From NCBI GenBank assembly GCA_026196145.1, contig JAPHTU010000099.1, positions 1-37,560 of the forward strand: 37,560 nucleotides of DNA. Direction: 5' to 3'. Of this stretch, positions 15,962 to 25,079 are shown piece by piece (the stretch's first letter is position 1; each line of letters begins with the position of its first letter). Source of the DNA: Gammaproteobacteria bacterium (GTDB lineage: Bacteria > Pseudomonadota > Gammaproteobacteria > JAJDYQ01). The notes under the pieces were generated by a model. It was not told the DNA's origin. It did no database searches and saw nothing but the letters and a program-made list of their open reading frames with translations. The position numbers were made by a program, and so were the translations under genes.

Positions 15962-16710
15962 CTGTCGCCTGCTTATATCGGTTATTCAGACACTTAAATA
16001 GCTGGCGAAAAGATTTCTGTGCTTGAACACGTAAACCTTAAAAATTAAATACCTCATATCTCCTTGTTTATAAAAGACTAACAAGAGATATCCACAAAGA
16101 TACCCACAAGCATCAACGGCACTGACAATGCGCGTATAAATAATATTTATGGGATTTGTGTCATAAATATTTCACCGAAAGATTTCTATCGTATCGATCA
16201 CAGCTCATTTAGTGAGCTTATGATAGCTAAAACCATAAAACAGCCACTGCTACCATTATAAAATATTCAATATTTACAGATAGTTACATCATACCCGGCT
16301 ACCAGAGCTATTATTTTCTCTAGTCCACCCCCAGGGCAATCATTTTGACAAAGATAGATCACAAAGCTAGAAACTAAATTAACTTGGAATCAATATTACC
16401 CTTTATTTACAGTCTTCAATTTTTGTCAATATTTTTGTTACAAAATACTTAGCCGGTAAAGTTATTCACTGTTTCCTAATATTCTTTATTATCATCGCCG
16501 GTTAATGCATTATCTATTCATCTCACACCAGCCATAAACATGTAACCTATTGATTTATATGATAAATACTATGCATGTACAAATATTATACAATCTAACA
16601 AATATCGCTTTCTCAAGCATAAAATTTGCTGTTTTTCGCATCTCATCCACTGACTTATCCACAGCTTCTGTGGATAAGAGCTTTTTATTAACAATAGCAA
16701 GCAGTTAGCC
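15962..16710. other. Gene-free AT-rich region with DnaA-box cluster (candidate replication or priA control region)
   Basis: About 750 bases without a credible gene, visibly more AT-rich than its flanks. Two perfect DnaA boxes form a dyad at 16654-16678. One-mismatch boxes (against TTATNCACA) are at 15982-15990, 16088-16096, 16403-16411 and 16462-16470. There is also a 6-bp palindrome at 16202-16218 and only two GATC sites. It could be oriC or a DnaA-controlled priA leader; dnaA, rpmH, mnmG and parAB are not in this window. Confidence 0.45.
16654..16678. promoter_or_regulatory. Inverted pair of consensus DnaA boxes
   Basis: TTATCCACA (16655-16663) and its exact reverse complement TGTGGATAA (16669-16677) sit in an 11-bp-arm palindrome with a 3-base loop, ending 32 bases before the priA start. 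Confidence 0.7.
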
Positions 16711-18921
16711 GTGAGTGCAGAGCCGACGCCACCATCCTATCTGCGCATTGCTATCTCAATACCACTGCGTAAAAGCTTTGATTATTCCCTGCCTGATACC
16801 TGGCTATCAGCGCCGCCACAACCCGGCTCAAGGATAAAGGTTAGCTTTGGAAACCAGTCGGCCATTGGCATCCTGCTATTTACCCACCAGCAACGACCAG
16901 ACTATCAGCTAAAGCCGATAGACGAGGTTCTTGATTACCAGCCATTGCTTGACAAGCATCTACTGGAACTTTTGAACTGGGCTGCAGATTATTACTGCCA
17001 TGCCATTGGTGAAGTTTTTGCTACGGCTATTCCTGCGCGACTCAGGCAGGGCAAGGCGGCTTCCAAATCCCCAATCTATCGCTGGATTGCCGATACAGAT
17101 GTTGAAGGCCTGCAACCAAAACTGGCCAAAGCACCCAAACAACAGGCTCTTCACCAGTACATCTCAGCGAGTAAACATGGCAGAAGTGAAAGTGAATTAA
17201 ATGCAAACTTTGTACACTGGCGCTCGCCGTTAAAGTCACTTGTGGATAAAGGCCTTGTTGATCGGAGCGATGTCAGCAACAAGCCATCAGACTATCAATA
17301 TCAGAAACCGGACTATCAGCTTAACCCGGCACAAAGAAAGGCACTGGATGCGATAAACAAAAATTCCCGACACTTCATGACCTTTTTGCTGCATGGGGTG
17401 ACGGGAAGCGGTAAAACCGAAATTTATTTACAGGCCAGTTTACACATGCTGCAGCAGGGTAAACAGGTCCTGATCCTGGTGCCTGAAATTGGCCTGACAC
17501 CCCAGCTTGTTGCCAGTTTTGAGAACCGTTTTGCCACCAGCATTGCCGTTTTACATTCAGGCTTAAACGACGGTGAAAGGCTTGATGCCTGGCTTTCTGC
17601 TCGTGATGGCTCGGCCAGAATCGTTATCGGTACACGTTCTGCTGTGTTCGTACCCCTGTTGGCACCAGGTTTAATCATTATTGATGAGGAACATGATAGC
17701 TCCTTCAAACAGATGGAGGGGTTTCGTTATTCTGCACGCGACGTTGCGATCAAACGTGCCTCCTTGCTCAACATCCCGGTAGTGCTTGGCAGCGCTACTC
17801 CATCGCTGGAATCCTTTAGCAATGTACATGCGGGTAAATCCACATTACTACATTTGCCCGATCGTACTGGCGAGGCCAACCACCCGGATATCTTCAGGCT
17901 GGACTTGCGTGGTAATAAGCTAAAGGGCGGGCTTTTACCCCATTCACTCAAGTCAATACAGGAAGAGATTGATCAGGGCGGCCAGGTTTTAATTTTTCTG
18001 AATCGTAGAGGCTATGCACCTGCCCTGGTCTGTGACGGCTGTGGCTGGATCGCAGAATGTCATCATTGTGACGTCCGTATGACCGTTCATAAACGTGATG
18101 GCCGACTGCGTTGCCATGTCTGCTCCCATGAGACCCGGTTGCCTGAAACCTGCCCAGATTGTGGTGGTAATAAACTCGTAAGGCTGGGTTATGGCACTGA
18201 AAAGCTCGAGGATGTATTACAGGAAAAGTTTCCTGATGCAGGTGTTATCCGCATAGATCGCGACAGCACACGACGCAAGGATGCATTTAACAAGATTATC
18301 CAGTCCGTACGTTCTGGCGAAAAAAAGATCCTGATTGGCACGCAGATGCTGGCAAAGGGGCATCATTTCCCCCAGGTAGGCACTGTAATTATTGTTGATG
18401 CTGATAACGGGTTATATGGACTGGATTTCCGGGCTCAGGAACATATGGCACAGCTTATTACACAGGTTGCCGGACGTGCCGGGCGTGAACATCGCCATGG
18501 CAAGGTATATATACAAACCTGGCACCCTGAGCACCCATTCTTCGAGACCCTGCAGAATCAACCCTATCATGACTTTTCGCTTAATCTGCTCAAGGCACGT
18601 GAAGTTACTGGCATGCCACCCTATAGCTACCTGGCACTGCTACGCGTTGAGTCAACCCGGATGCATCAAACTGAAACCTTTATTAACGAGGCAAATCAAG
18701 CCCTGAGGAATTTAGCCTCTCAACAGCTGGAGATCCTGGGCCCGGCAATCGCGCCCCTTGAACGGAAGGCTGGCTATTTTCGTATGCAGCTACTGGTCAA
18801 GTCAGCCGATCGCACTGAGCTACGTAAAATGCTCGGCCAATGGGTAGCACTGATGGATAATATGAAAAGCGGAAAACGGGTCAGGTGGTCTATCGATGTA
18901 GACCCCTATAACCTCTACTAG
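16711..18921 (+). CDS. priA: Primosomal protein N' (replication restart helicase PriA)
   Basis: 736 residues, close to E. coli PriA (732). The order is the N-terminal 3'-DNA-binding domain, Walker A GVTGSGKT at 229-236, DEEH at 325-328, a zinc-binding insert with cysteine pairs (CDGCGWIAECHHCD ... CHVC ... CPDCGG), the helicase core (GTQMLAKGHHFP, QVAGRAGR) and the C-terminal domain. PriA reloads the replisome at stalled forks and recombination intermediates. Start is GTG at 16711 with the family's expected RIAISIPL beginning; no strong ribosome site is visible. Its stop overlaps the convergent dtd stop by 4 bases. Confidence 0.96.
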   Translation: MSAEPTPPSYLRIAISIPLRKSFDYSLPDTWLSAPPQPGSRIKVSFGNQSAIGILLFTHQQRPDYQLKPIDEVLDYQPLLDKHLLELLNWAADYYCHAIGEVFATAIPARLRQGKAASKSPIYRWIADTDVEGLQPKLAKAPKQQALHQYISASKHGRSESELNANFVHWRSPLKSLVDKGLVDRSDVSNKPSDYQYQKPDYQLNPAQRKALDAINKNSRHFMTFLLHGVTGSGKTEIYLQASLHMLQQGKQVLILVPEIGLTPQLVASFENRFATSIAVLHSGLNDGERLDAWLSARDGSARIVIGTRSAVFVPLLAPGLIIIDEEHDSSFKQMEGFRYSARDVAIKRASLLNIPVVLGSATPSLESFSNVHAGKSTLLHLPDRTGEANHPDIFRLDLRGNKLKGGLLPHSLKSIQEEIDQGGQVLIFLNRRGYAPALVCDGCGWIAECHHCDVRMTVHKRDGRLRCHVCSHETRLPETCPDCGGNKLVRLGYGTEKLEDVLQEKFPDAGVIRIDRDSTRRKDAFNKIIQSVRSGEKKILIGTQMLAKGHHFPQVGTVIIVDADNGLYGLDFRAQEHMAQLITQVAGRAGREHRHGKVYIQTWHPEHPFFETLQNQPYHDFSLNLLKAREVTGMPPYSYLALLRVESTRMHQTETFINEANQALRNLASQQLEILGPAIAPLERKAGYFRMQLLVKSADRTELRKMLGQWVALMDNMKSGKRVRWSIDVDPYNLY

Positions 18922-19355
18922 ACCTGTAACCAGAAAGTAACCGGCCCGTCATTCAACAATTCTACCTGCATATCCGCCCCAAAGACCCCAGTAGCGACAT
19001 TATCATGTTGCTGTTTGGCTGCATTGGAAAGGTACTCAAATAATACTTTTCCCTGCTCCGGGGGTGCGCCATTAGAAAACCCGGGGCGATTACCCTTTCG
19101 TGTATCGGCTACCAGGGTAAATTGTGGCACGAGCAGTAAACCAGCTCCCAGGTCATTCAAGCTCAGGTTCATTTTTCCATCCTGATCACCAAATACACGA
19201 TAACTCAGCATACGCTCCAACAGCCGGTCCGCGATTTGTTCGGTATCGGTTTTTTCAATACCAACCAGTGCCAGCAAGCCTTCCTGAATATCGCCTGCAA
19301 CGGTGCCTTCAATTGTTACCGATGCGTGTCTCACGCGCTGTATCAAGCCGATCAC
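18918..19355 (-). CDS. dtd: D-aminoacyl-tRNA deacylase
   Basis: 145 residues, the standard length. Conserved family elements are QRVRHASVTI, LLALVGIEKTD, the VPQFTLVADTRKGNRPGFS active-site block (usually SQFTL; Pro replaces Ser here) and the C-terminal NDGPVTFWLQ with the Gly-cisPro segment that reads the D-amino acid. The enzyme frees tRNA from mischarged D-amino acids and glycine. Convergent with and overlapping the end of priA. Confidence 0.95.
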   Translation of the reverse strand: MIGLIQRVRHASVTIEGTVAGDIQEGLLALVGIEKTDTEQIADRLLERMLSYRVFGDQDGKMNLSLNDLGAGLLLVPQFTLVADTRKGNRPGFSNGAPPEQGKVLFEYLSNAAKQQHDNVATGVFGADMQVELLNDGPVTFWLQV

Positions 19356-19620
19356 GTGATATCAACCCCCTTATTCATTGCGATAGTATATTGGAATTAT
19401 GCCGTCCAATAGAACCGCTGGGCGCGGATACTACACGCCCCTATATTAGGCCTGCCATCTACCAGATCGATGTGGGTCATTATTCTCCTCGCGTATACAT
19501 CTACAGCTGAGAAGGTAATCCGCTTATGCGGCTCATGATCATCAAGCCTTATGCCAATAATTTTCCTCATTTTTCACAGATAGCTTTCCGAATAGCTTAA
19601 GCTCAGGAATAATCACTATC

Positions 19621-20382
19621 TTGTATCAAACAAATCGAGAACCCGCTGTCATTCCTATGCATGTTACCCCGCCAAAGAGTCTGCAGCGTCTTGCTGGTCG
19701 CGCTATCGCTGATTACGACATGATTCGTGATGGGGACCGTATTTTACTCGGCCTTTCAGGTGGCAAGGACTCTCTTACGTTATTACATATCCTGATCCGC
19801 CTGCAGCGCCATGCACCGATTTCATTCCAACTGAGCATTATTACCATTGATCCACAAAGCGATAGCTTCGATCCCTCGCCTCTGAAGCCCTATATCCAGT
19901 CACTCGGGCTGGACCATTATTTTGTTTCAGAGCCCATTGTTGATCTGGCTGATAAGCACATGCATGGCGATTCATACTGTGCCTGGTGTGCCCGAATGCG
20001 TCGTGGCCTGATGTACAAGACAGCGCGCGATAACAATTATAATGTTCTGGCGCTAGCGCAACATCTCGACGATCTGGCAGAAAGCTTTCTGATGTCCGCC
20101 TTCCACGGTGGCAAACTCAAAACCATGAAGGCTCATTACACGAATGACGATGGTGATATACGCATTATCCGGCCGCTGGTATATGCCCGTGAGCGTCAAA
20201 TGGCAGAATTTGCCCACCAGGCTGATCTACCTGTCATTATTGAGAATTGCCCGGCCTGCTTTGACAAACCTACCCAACGTCAGCACATGAAGGCTCTACT
20301 GGCCAAAGAAGAGAAAGGCAATAAAACCTTATTTTCATCTCTATTGTCCACCATGAGGCCTATAATAGAGAAAGATATATGA
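19621..20382 (+). CDS. TtcA-family tRNA 2-thiolation ATPase
   Basis: 253 residues from a TTG start; ATG 19657 would give 241 residues beginning MHVTPPKSLQRLAGRAI, and neither has a strong ribosome site. PP-loop ATPase motif LSGGKDS (45-51), CAWC at 120-123 and CPAC at 210-213, matching the cysteines that hold the Fe-S cluster in TtcA. E. coli TtcA thiolates cytidine 32 of some tRNAs. This protein is ~60 residues shorter and has AQHLDD where TtcA has GHHRDD, so it belongs to a divergent TtcA subgroup and the exact base modified is uncertain. Confidence 0.8.
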   Translation: MYQTNREPAVIPMHVTPPKSLQRLAGRAIADYDMIRDGDRILLGLSGGKDSLTLLHILIRLQRHAPISFQLSIITIDPQSDSFDPSPLKPYIQSLGLDHYFVSEPIVDLADKHMHGDSYCAWCARMRRGLMYKTARDNNYNVLALAQHLDDLAESFLMSAFHGGKLKTMKAHYTNDDGDIRIIRPLVYARERQMAEFAHQADLPVIIENCPACFDKPTQRQHMKALLAKEEKGNKTLFSSLLSTMRPIIEKDI

Positions 20383-20416
20383 TATTTCCCACTATATATA
20401 TTTATATTCCAATAAT

Positions 20417-21295
20417 ATGAAATATCACGTATTTATTGCCGTATTGTGGCTGACCTCCAAGCTTCCTTTAGGTGTTATTCACGTAATTGGCCATATTGTG
20501 GGTAATATTCTCTATATTTTACCTAATAAAGCAAAATACGTGTCGAATAGAAACATTAATGCGTGCTTTCATGATCAATCTGAACGTTTTCGGGACACAT
20601 TACTCAGAGACAGTCTCATCGAATTAGGTAAATCCATACTTGAGCTTGGCCCAATGTGGCTTTGGCCCACCGAGAAATTATTATCAAAAGTAATAGAGAT
20701 CCACGGCATAGAGCCACTTGAGGCCTGCCTGCAGGAAAAAAGAGGGCTGTTTGCCGCCACGCCTCACCTGGGAGCGTGGGAATTATGCGGTATCGTTGGA
20801 TCATCGCGCTATCCATTTACCGCCATGTACCGCCCGCCTCGTATTGCGGCACTTGAGCCCTGGATCATAAAGGCAAGAGAACGATCTGGTGCCAGACTGG
20901 TCGACTTTGGGCGGCAGGGACTCAAAGAAATGATTAGCGCATTAAAGCGAGGCGAGGTAGTCGGTATCCTGCCTGACCAGGAACCAAGAGATGTCGGTGG
21001 TGTTTTTGCACCCTTTTTTGGGGTTCCTGCTTATACCATGACACTGGTATCTAAAATGGCCAGAAAAACCGATGCCGCCGTATTCTTCGCCTACATGGAG
21101 AGGCTTCCATGGGGGCGTGGATACCGATTAATTATCCGTGAGGCCGAGCCCGAGATAACAAATCCAGATGAGGTGATCGCTGCGACCGCCCTGAACCAAT
21201 CCATAGAGGCCTGCGTACAGGCGTGCCCACAGCAATATATATGGGCATACCGTCGATTTAAACAGCAACCCGAGGGCTCACCAGACATATATTGA
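20417..21295 (+). CDS. Lipid A biosynthesis lauroyl/myristoyl acyltransferase (LpxL/LpxM family)
   Basis: 292 residues. An N-terminal hydrophobic helix anchors it to the inner membrane. The acyltransferase signature HLGAWE has His117 and Glu122 (H-x4-E), followed by TAMYRPPR and the GILPDQEPRDVGGVFAPFFG segment typical of LpxL/HtrB proteins. It would add a secondary acyl chain from acyl-ACP to the lipid A precursor. It follows the TtcA-family gene after 34 bases and may share its transcript. Substrate chain length cannot be read from sequence. Confidence 0.9.
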   Translation: MKYHVFIAVLWLTSKLPLGVIHVIGHIVGNILYILPNKAKYVSNRNINACFHDQSERFRDTLLRDSLIELGKSILELGPMWLWPTEKLLSKVIEIHGIEPLEACLQEKRGLFAATPHLGAWELCGIVGSSRYPFTAMYRPPRIAALEPWIIKARERSGARLVDFGRQGLKEMISALKRGEVVGILPDQEPRDVGGVFAPFFGVPAYTMTLVSKMARKTDAAVFFAYMERLPWGRGYRLIIREAEPEITNPDEVIAATALNQSIEACVQACPQQYIWAYRRFKQQPEGSPDIY

Positions 21296-21399
21296 GCCAC
21301 TACGACTTATAACTATATATAAGTCGCCTCTCAGCACACTGCCAAGCTGGTCAACCAGGCCCCACTCCTTGCAATATTAGATTATTTGAATATTAGGGA

Positions 21400-21428
21400 T
21401 TGACAATATTACGGTTTGCTTATATTAT
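21400..21428 (+). promoter_or_regulatory. Strong sigma-70 promoter
   Basis: Perfect -35 TTGACA (21400-21405), 17-base spacer, -10 TATTAT (21423-21428, five of six). Predicted start near 21435, about 58 bases before the sulfur-globule-like gene. The surrounding DNA is AT-rich. Confidence 0.8.
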
Positions 21429-21492
21429 TTTACCATATCGTAATTTAAAGCTTTTCGATCTTTTTAATGTTTAACTTTTTTAGGAGTTTATT

Positions 21493-21996
21493 ATGAAATC
21501 TCTAATTTCTGCTGCAGCTTTAGCTGCAATTCTGGCTACTTCTTCGGCCTCTGCTTTCTGGAGCAATGACGATGGCTATGGCAACGGTTCTTCCGATGCT
21601 TCTGGTCGCGGTAAAGGTTCTGCTGCAGGCGAAGGTTCTTTCACTATGAATTTTAGCGGTAAAGGTAAAGGCAACATGGATGCTGATACTGACGTTCGTG
21701 GTAACGGTGACGGCTACAGCACCAACGGTGGCAACGGCTACAACGGTTACAACAGCTCTGATGACTTCCAGGGTCGTGCCAACTCTGACTTCGATGGCAA
21801 GGGTAAAGGTTCTGGCGCTGGCGAAGGCGAGTTCTCTTTCTCCTTCTCTGGTAAAGGTAAGGGCAACATGGATGCTGATACTGACATGACTGCCAATGGT
21901 AACGGTTACACTAACAACGGTGGTTACAACGGATATGCGCCTTACTATGGTGCGCCGGTTGCTCCTGTCGCCCCTCAGGCCCCTGCCAAGAAGTAA
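21493..21996 (+). CDS. Secreted Gly/Asn/Asp-rich repeat protein, sulfur-globule-protein-like
   Basis: 167 residues. A signal peptide (cleavage after ASA, residue 21) is followed by a low-complexity chain. Two 38-residue units (38-75 and 102-139) share the pattern GKGKGS-AGEG-F-FSGKGKGNMDADTD, joined by a Tyr/Asn/Gly linker. The end is Tyr/Pro/Ala-rich (APYYGAPVAPVAPQAP). This composition, signal peptide and tail resemble sulfur-globule envelope proteins of purple and colourless sulfur bacteria; the assignment rests on composition, not catalytic motifs. No cysteine. Codons are strongly biased to GGT, GCT and AAA, unlike neighbours, and with a near-consensus promoter and a TAGGAG ribosome site this suggests very high expression. 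Confidence 0.6.
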   Translation: MKSLISAAALAAILATSSASAFWSNDDGYGNGSSDASGRGKGSAAGEGSFTMNFSGKGKGNMDADTDVRGNGDGYSTNGGNGYNGYNSSDDFQGRANSDFDGKGKGSGAGEGEFSFSFSGKGKGNMDADTDMTANGNGYTNNGGYNGYAPYYGAPVAPVAPQAPAKK

Positions 21997-22049
21997 TAGC
22001 GACTTTTGTAGTAACGTTTAAGTCCCTTGTAAGTTCCGGGACTGACGAA

Positions 22050-22079
22050 AAAGCCCCATCATTTGATGGGGCTTTTTTT
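22050..22079 (+). terminator. Rho-independent terminator of the sulfur-globule-like gene
   Basis: Perfect stem AAAGCCCCATCA / TGATGGGGCTTT with a 2-base loop and a run of seven T. Confidence 0.93.
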
Positions 22080-22081
22080 AT

Positions 22082-22197
22082 GGGCATGGACGATCAGTAT
22101 GTCGCGGGCGCATGGATGCGCAGGAGCGATGATGCCCAGGGATGGACTAGCCGTTCTCGGACTTCCTGTCCTTCACGGCGCTCGTACGTCCGTGTAC
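22082..22197. repeat. Array of small palindromes phased at 25-26 bp
   Basis: Four short palindromes start at 22108 (GCGC-ATGGAT-GCGC), 22134 (GCCC-AGGGAT-GGAC, one mismatch), 22159 (GGAC-TTCCT-GTCC) and 22184 (GTAC-GTCCGT-GTAC). A decayed fifth unit at 22082 keeps the loop (ATGGAC) but not the stem. Start-to-start distances are 26, 26, 25 and 25 bases. Stems differ in sequence while the loops share a GGA core; in the last two units the core is on the other strand. The array lies between a terminator and the convergent trkH stop. Confidence 0.6.
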
Positions 22198-22240
22198 ATC
22201 GTATGCCGCGAGAGGTATGACGTCCAATAGTGACTTACTG

Positions 22241-23692
22241 CTATTTTCTCCAGAATGCTCCGCTGAGAATAACCAGTAAGGTAAATACCTCAAGCCGCCC
22301 AAGCAACATGGCAAAGCACAGTATCCACTTGGCGAAGTCATTAATATCTGCATAATTGGCCCCCACCTCACCCATGCCCGGGCCAAGATTATTCATGGTC
22401 GCCGCAACTGCAGAAAACGCCGTGACCTGATCCAGGCCGCTGATCATCAGTACTACCATAATGACAACAAAACTCCCGACATAGGCCGAGAAAAACCCCC
22501 ATACCGCATTGATCACACGATCTGACAGTGGCTTGCCACCCACCTTGATGGGGATCAGGGCATTAGGGTGAATCAAACGCATAATCTCGCGACGTCCCTG
22601 CTTTATCAGCAACATAAAACGTATTACCTTGATTCCACCGGCTGTCGATCCCGCACAGCCGCCGATAAAGCTGGCAAATATTAAAATGACGGGTATAGCG
22701 CCTGGCCATAGGTAGTAAGCTTCCGTGGTAAAACCCGTGGTGGTACTAATCGAAACCGCCTGAAAAATCCCTGTCAGCATTGACTCCCCCAATGTGTCAG
22801 TCACATGCATGACGTACAGCAGTGTCACCGTCACCACTGATATAAACAGCAGTACCAGCAAATAGGTTCGAGTCTCAGAGTCCAGCAGGTAGGGGCCAAC
22901 ACTGAGGTTACGCCAGGCAACAAAATGCAGGGCAAAATTGATTCCCGATAAAATCATAAACAGTATGGCTACAATCTTGATCATGGGACTATCAAAATAA
23001 CCCATGCTTTCATCGTAAGGGGAAAACCCACCAATAGCGATAGTGGAAAAACTATGCGCCACGGCATCAAATAGCTCCATACCGGCAAGCCAGTAAGCCA
23101 GTGCGCAAATCGTCGTTAAACCCAGGTATATATACCAAAGCGCCTTGGCTGTCTCCGTAATCCGGGGAGTCAGCTTGTTATCCTTCATCGGCCCCGGCGT
23201 CTCCGCACGATATAACTGCATACCACCAATACCCAGCATTGGCAGTATGGCAACCGCCAGAACAATAATTCCCATGCCACCCAGCCATTGCAACTGTTGA
23301 CGATAGAACAAAATTGATCGAGGCAGGTAATCCAGCCCGGTGATTACCGTGGCCCCCGTCGTGGTCAGTCCGGAAACCGATTCAAACACAGCGTCAACGA
23401 CTGGCAGGTGTGGGGCGGTTGACAACATTAACGGGATAGCCCCAAATAAACCGAGCACTACCCAGAACATTACGACAATAACAAAACCGTCTCGCAGACG
23501 CAGGCCCTGCTTTAGGTTACGAACAGGGAACCAGAGCACCAATCCGACCAGAAGCGTAAAGATGAACGCCAGCAGAAAAGGCGCCACCTGTCCGTCACTA
23601 TCATATAGAGATATCGGAATTGGAAATAACTGGGTGACACTAAACAACATCAGCAGCACACCCAGGACACGTTGAACGATTAATAGCTGCAA
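22241..23692 (-). CDS. trkH: Trk potassium uptake system membrane subunit TrkH
   Basis: 483 residues, the usual TrkH length, an inner-membrane K+ channel-like transporter with four M1-P-M2 repeats. The selectivity-filter segments are visible as TTTGATVITG, STIAIGGFSPYD, STTTGFTTEAYY and NNLGPGMGEVG. Works with the cytoplasmic TrkA encoded directly upstream (13-base gap). Last gene of the eight-gene operon. Confidence 0.96.
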   Translation of the reverse strand: MQLLIVQRVLGVLLMLFSVTQLFPIPISLYDSDGQVAPFLLAFIFTLLVGLVLWFPVRNLKQGLRLRDGFVIVVMFWVVLGLFGAIPLMLSTAPHLPVVDAVFESVSGLTTTGATVITGLDYLPRSILFYRQQLQWLGGMGIIVLAVAILPMLGIGGMQLYRAETPGPMKDNKLTPRITETAKALWYIYLGLTTICALAYWLAGMELFDAVAHSFSTIAIGGFSPYDESMGYFDSPMIKIVAILFMILSGINFALHFVAWRNLSVGPYLLDSETRTYLLVLLFISVVTVTLLYVMHVTDTLGESMLTGIFQAVSISTTTGFTTEAYYLWPGAIPVILIFASFIGGCAGSTAGGIKVIRFMLLIKQGRREIMRLIHPNALIPIKVGGKPLSDRVINAVWGFFSAYVGSFVVIMVVLMISGLDQVTAFSAVAATMNNLGPGMGEVGANYADINDFAKWILCFAMLLGRLEVFTLLVILSGAFWRK

Positions 23693-23705
23693 GAGGGGTC
23701 AACCG

Positions 23706-25079
23706 TTAGAAAAATGTCAGGCCGACCTGGAACAGCTTTTCCACCGCACTGATCTTGCTTCTGTCTACCAGGAACAGAATGACATGGTCCTCCGCTTCTA
23801 TGACGGTATCGTGATGCGCCATCATAACCTCTTCACCACGCACGATGGCGCCAATGGTCGTATCAGCGGGTAGCGCAATTTCATCGATGCGCCGACCAAC
23901 AACCTTTGACGTGGTTTTATCACCATGGGCAACCGCTTCAATTGCCTCGGCCGCACCACGACGCAATGAATGCACCTTAACAACATCGCCCCGCCTGACA
24001 TGCGCCAACAAGCTACCTATCGTCACCTGCTGTGGAGAAATGGCTATATCAATTTCTCCACCCTGTATCAGGTCAACATAGGAAGCACGGTTAATGAGCG
24101 ACATCACCTTATTTGCACCCAGACGCTTGGCCAGCATCGCGGAGAGAATATTCGCCTGATCGTCATTGGTAACAGCACAAAATACATCAATGCTATCGAT
24201 ATTTTCTTCCAGCATCAGATCCTTGTCTGCACAATCACCTTGCAGGACCACGGTTTTTTGCAGGCTCTCTGATATAGATAAGGCGTGCTCCGGATCGCGC
24301 TCGACCAGCTTGACCTGATAGTTTCTTTCCAGTGATCGTGCCAGTCGCGTACCAATATTACCGCCACCGGCAATCATGATACTTCTCACCTTTTTTTCAC
24401 GATGGCGCAGCTCGGAAGTTACGGCCCGGATATGGGCCTCAGCCGCAACAAAAAATACTTCATCATCGGGCTCAATAACGGTGTGTCCATGTGGAATAAT
24501 AGGGCGATTGCGCCGAAAAATGGCGGCGACACGGACCTCTATCCCTGGCATGTGTTCAGTCAACGTTTTTAATTCATGGCCAACCAATGGGCCGCCATAA
24601 AACGCCCGTACCGCCACCAGCTTTACCCTACCATCGGCAAAGTCGGTCACCTGAAGCGCGCCGGGATGGCCTATCAGGTTTCTAATAGCATCTGTGACCA
24701 ATTGTTCCGGGCTGATCAACACATCAATCGGCAAAGCCTCCTGATGAAACAGCTTTAGCTGATTCAGATATTCCGGAGCACGTACCCGTGCTATTTTTGT
24801 CGGTGTATGAAACATGGTGTAGGCAACCTGACAGGCAATCATGTTTACCTCATCACTGTTGGTAACAGCAATTATCATGTCGGCATCCTCGGCACCGGCC
24901 TGGGTAAGTACTTCCGGATGTGAGGCATGCCCTGCGATCACTCTGAGATCCAGGTGCTCCTGCAGGTCTCGCAGAAAGTCGGTATTGGTATCGATAATGG
25001 TAATATCATTGGCCTCGCTGGCCAGACTTGCTGCCAATGTGGAACCCACCTGACCTGCACCCAGTATTATAATTTTCAT
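23706..25079 (-). CDS. trkA: Trk potassium uptake regulatory subunit TrkA
   Basis: 457 residues, E. coli length (458). Two repeated RCK units, each a Rossmann fold with a [10 protein letters not shown] or [10 protein letters not shown] dinucleotide loop plus a TrkA-C domain ([34 protein letters not shown]). It binds NAD(H) and ATP/ADP and gates TrkH. Its start overlaps the ntrX stop by 4 bases. Confidence 0.97.
   Translation of the reverse strand: MKIIILGAGQVGSTLAASLASEANDITIIDTNTDFLRDLQEHLDLRVIAGHASHPEVLTQAGAEDADMIIAVTNSDEVNMIACQVAYTMFHTPTKIARVRAPEYLNQLKLFHQEALPIDVLISPEQLVTDAIRNLIGHPGALQVTDFADGRVKLVAVRAFYGGPLVGHELKTLTEHMPGIEVRVAAIFRRNRPIIPHGHTVIEPDDEVFFVAAEAHIRAVTSELRHREKKVRSIMIAGGGNIGTRLARSLERNYQVKLVERDPEHALSISESLQKTVVLQGDCADKDLMLEENIDSIDVFCAVTNDDQANILSAMLAKRLGANKVMSLINRASYVDLIQGGEIDIAISPQQVTIGSLLAHVRRGDVVKVHSLRRGAAEAIEAVAHGDKTTSKVVGRRIDEIALPADTTIGAIVRGEEVMMAHHDTVIEAEDHVILFLVDRSKISAVEKLFQVGLTFF

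Noticed and set aside
16654-16678. Palindrome as an intrinsic terminator (followed by CTTTTTATT)
   Set aside because: No plus-strand gene ends within 1.7 kb upstream, and both arms are exact DnaA boxes, which explains them better.
19420-19440. GGGCG / CGCCC hairpin upstream of the TtcA-family gene
   Set aside because: 5-bp stem with an 11-base loop and no T run; not distinguishable from chance.
22082-22197. CRISPR array
   Set aside because: The unit length is only 25-26 bp, the stems differ from unit to unit and there are no spacers or cas genes.
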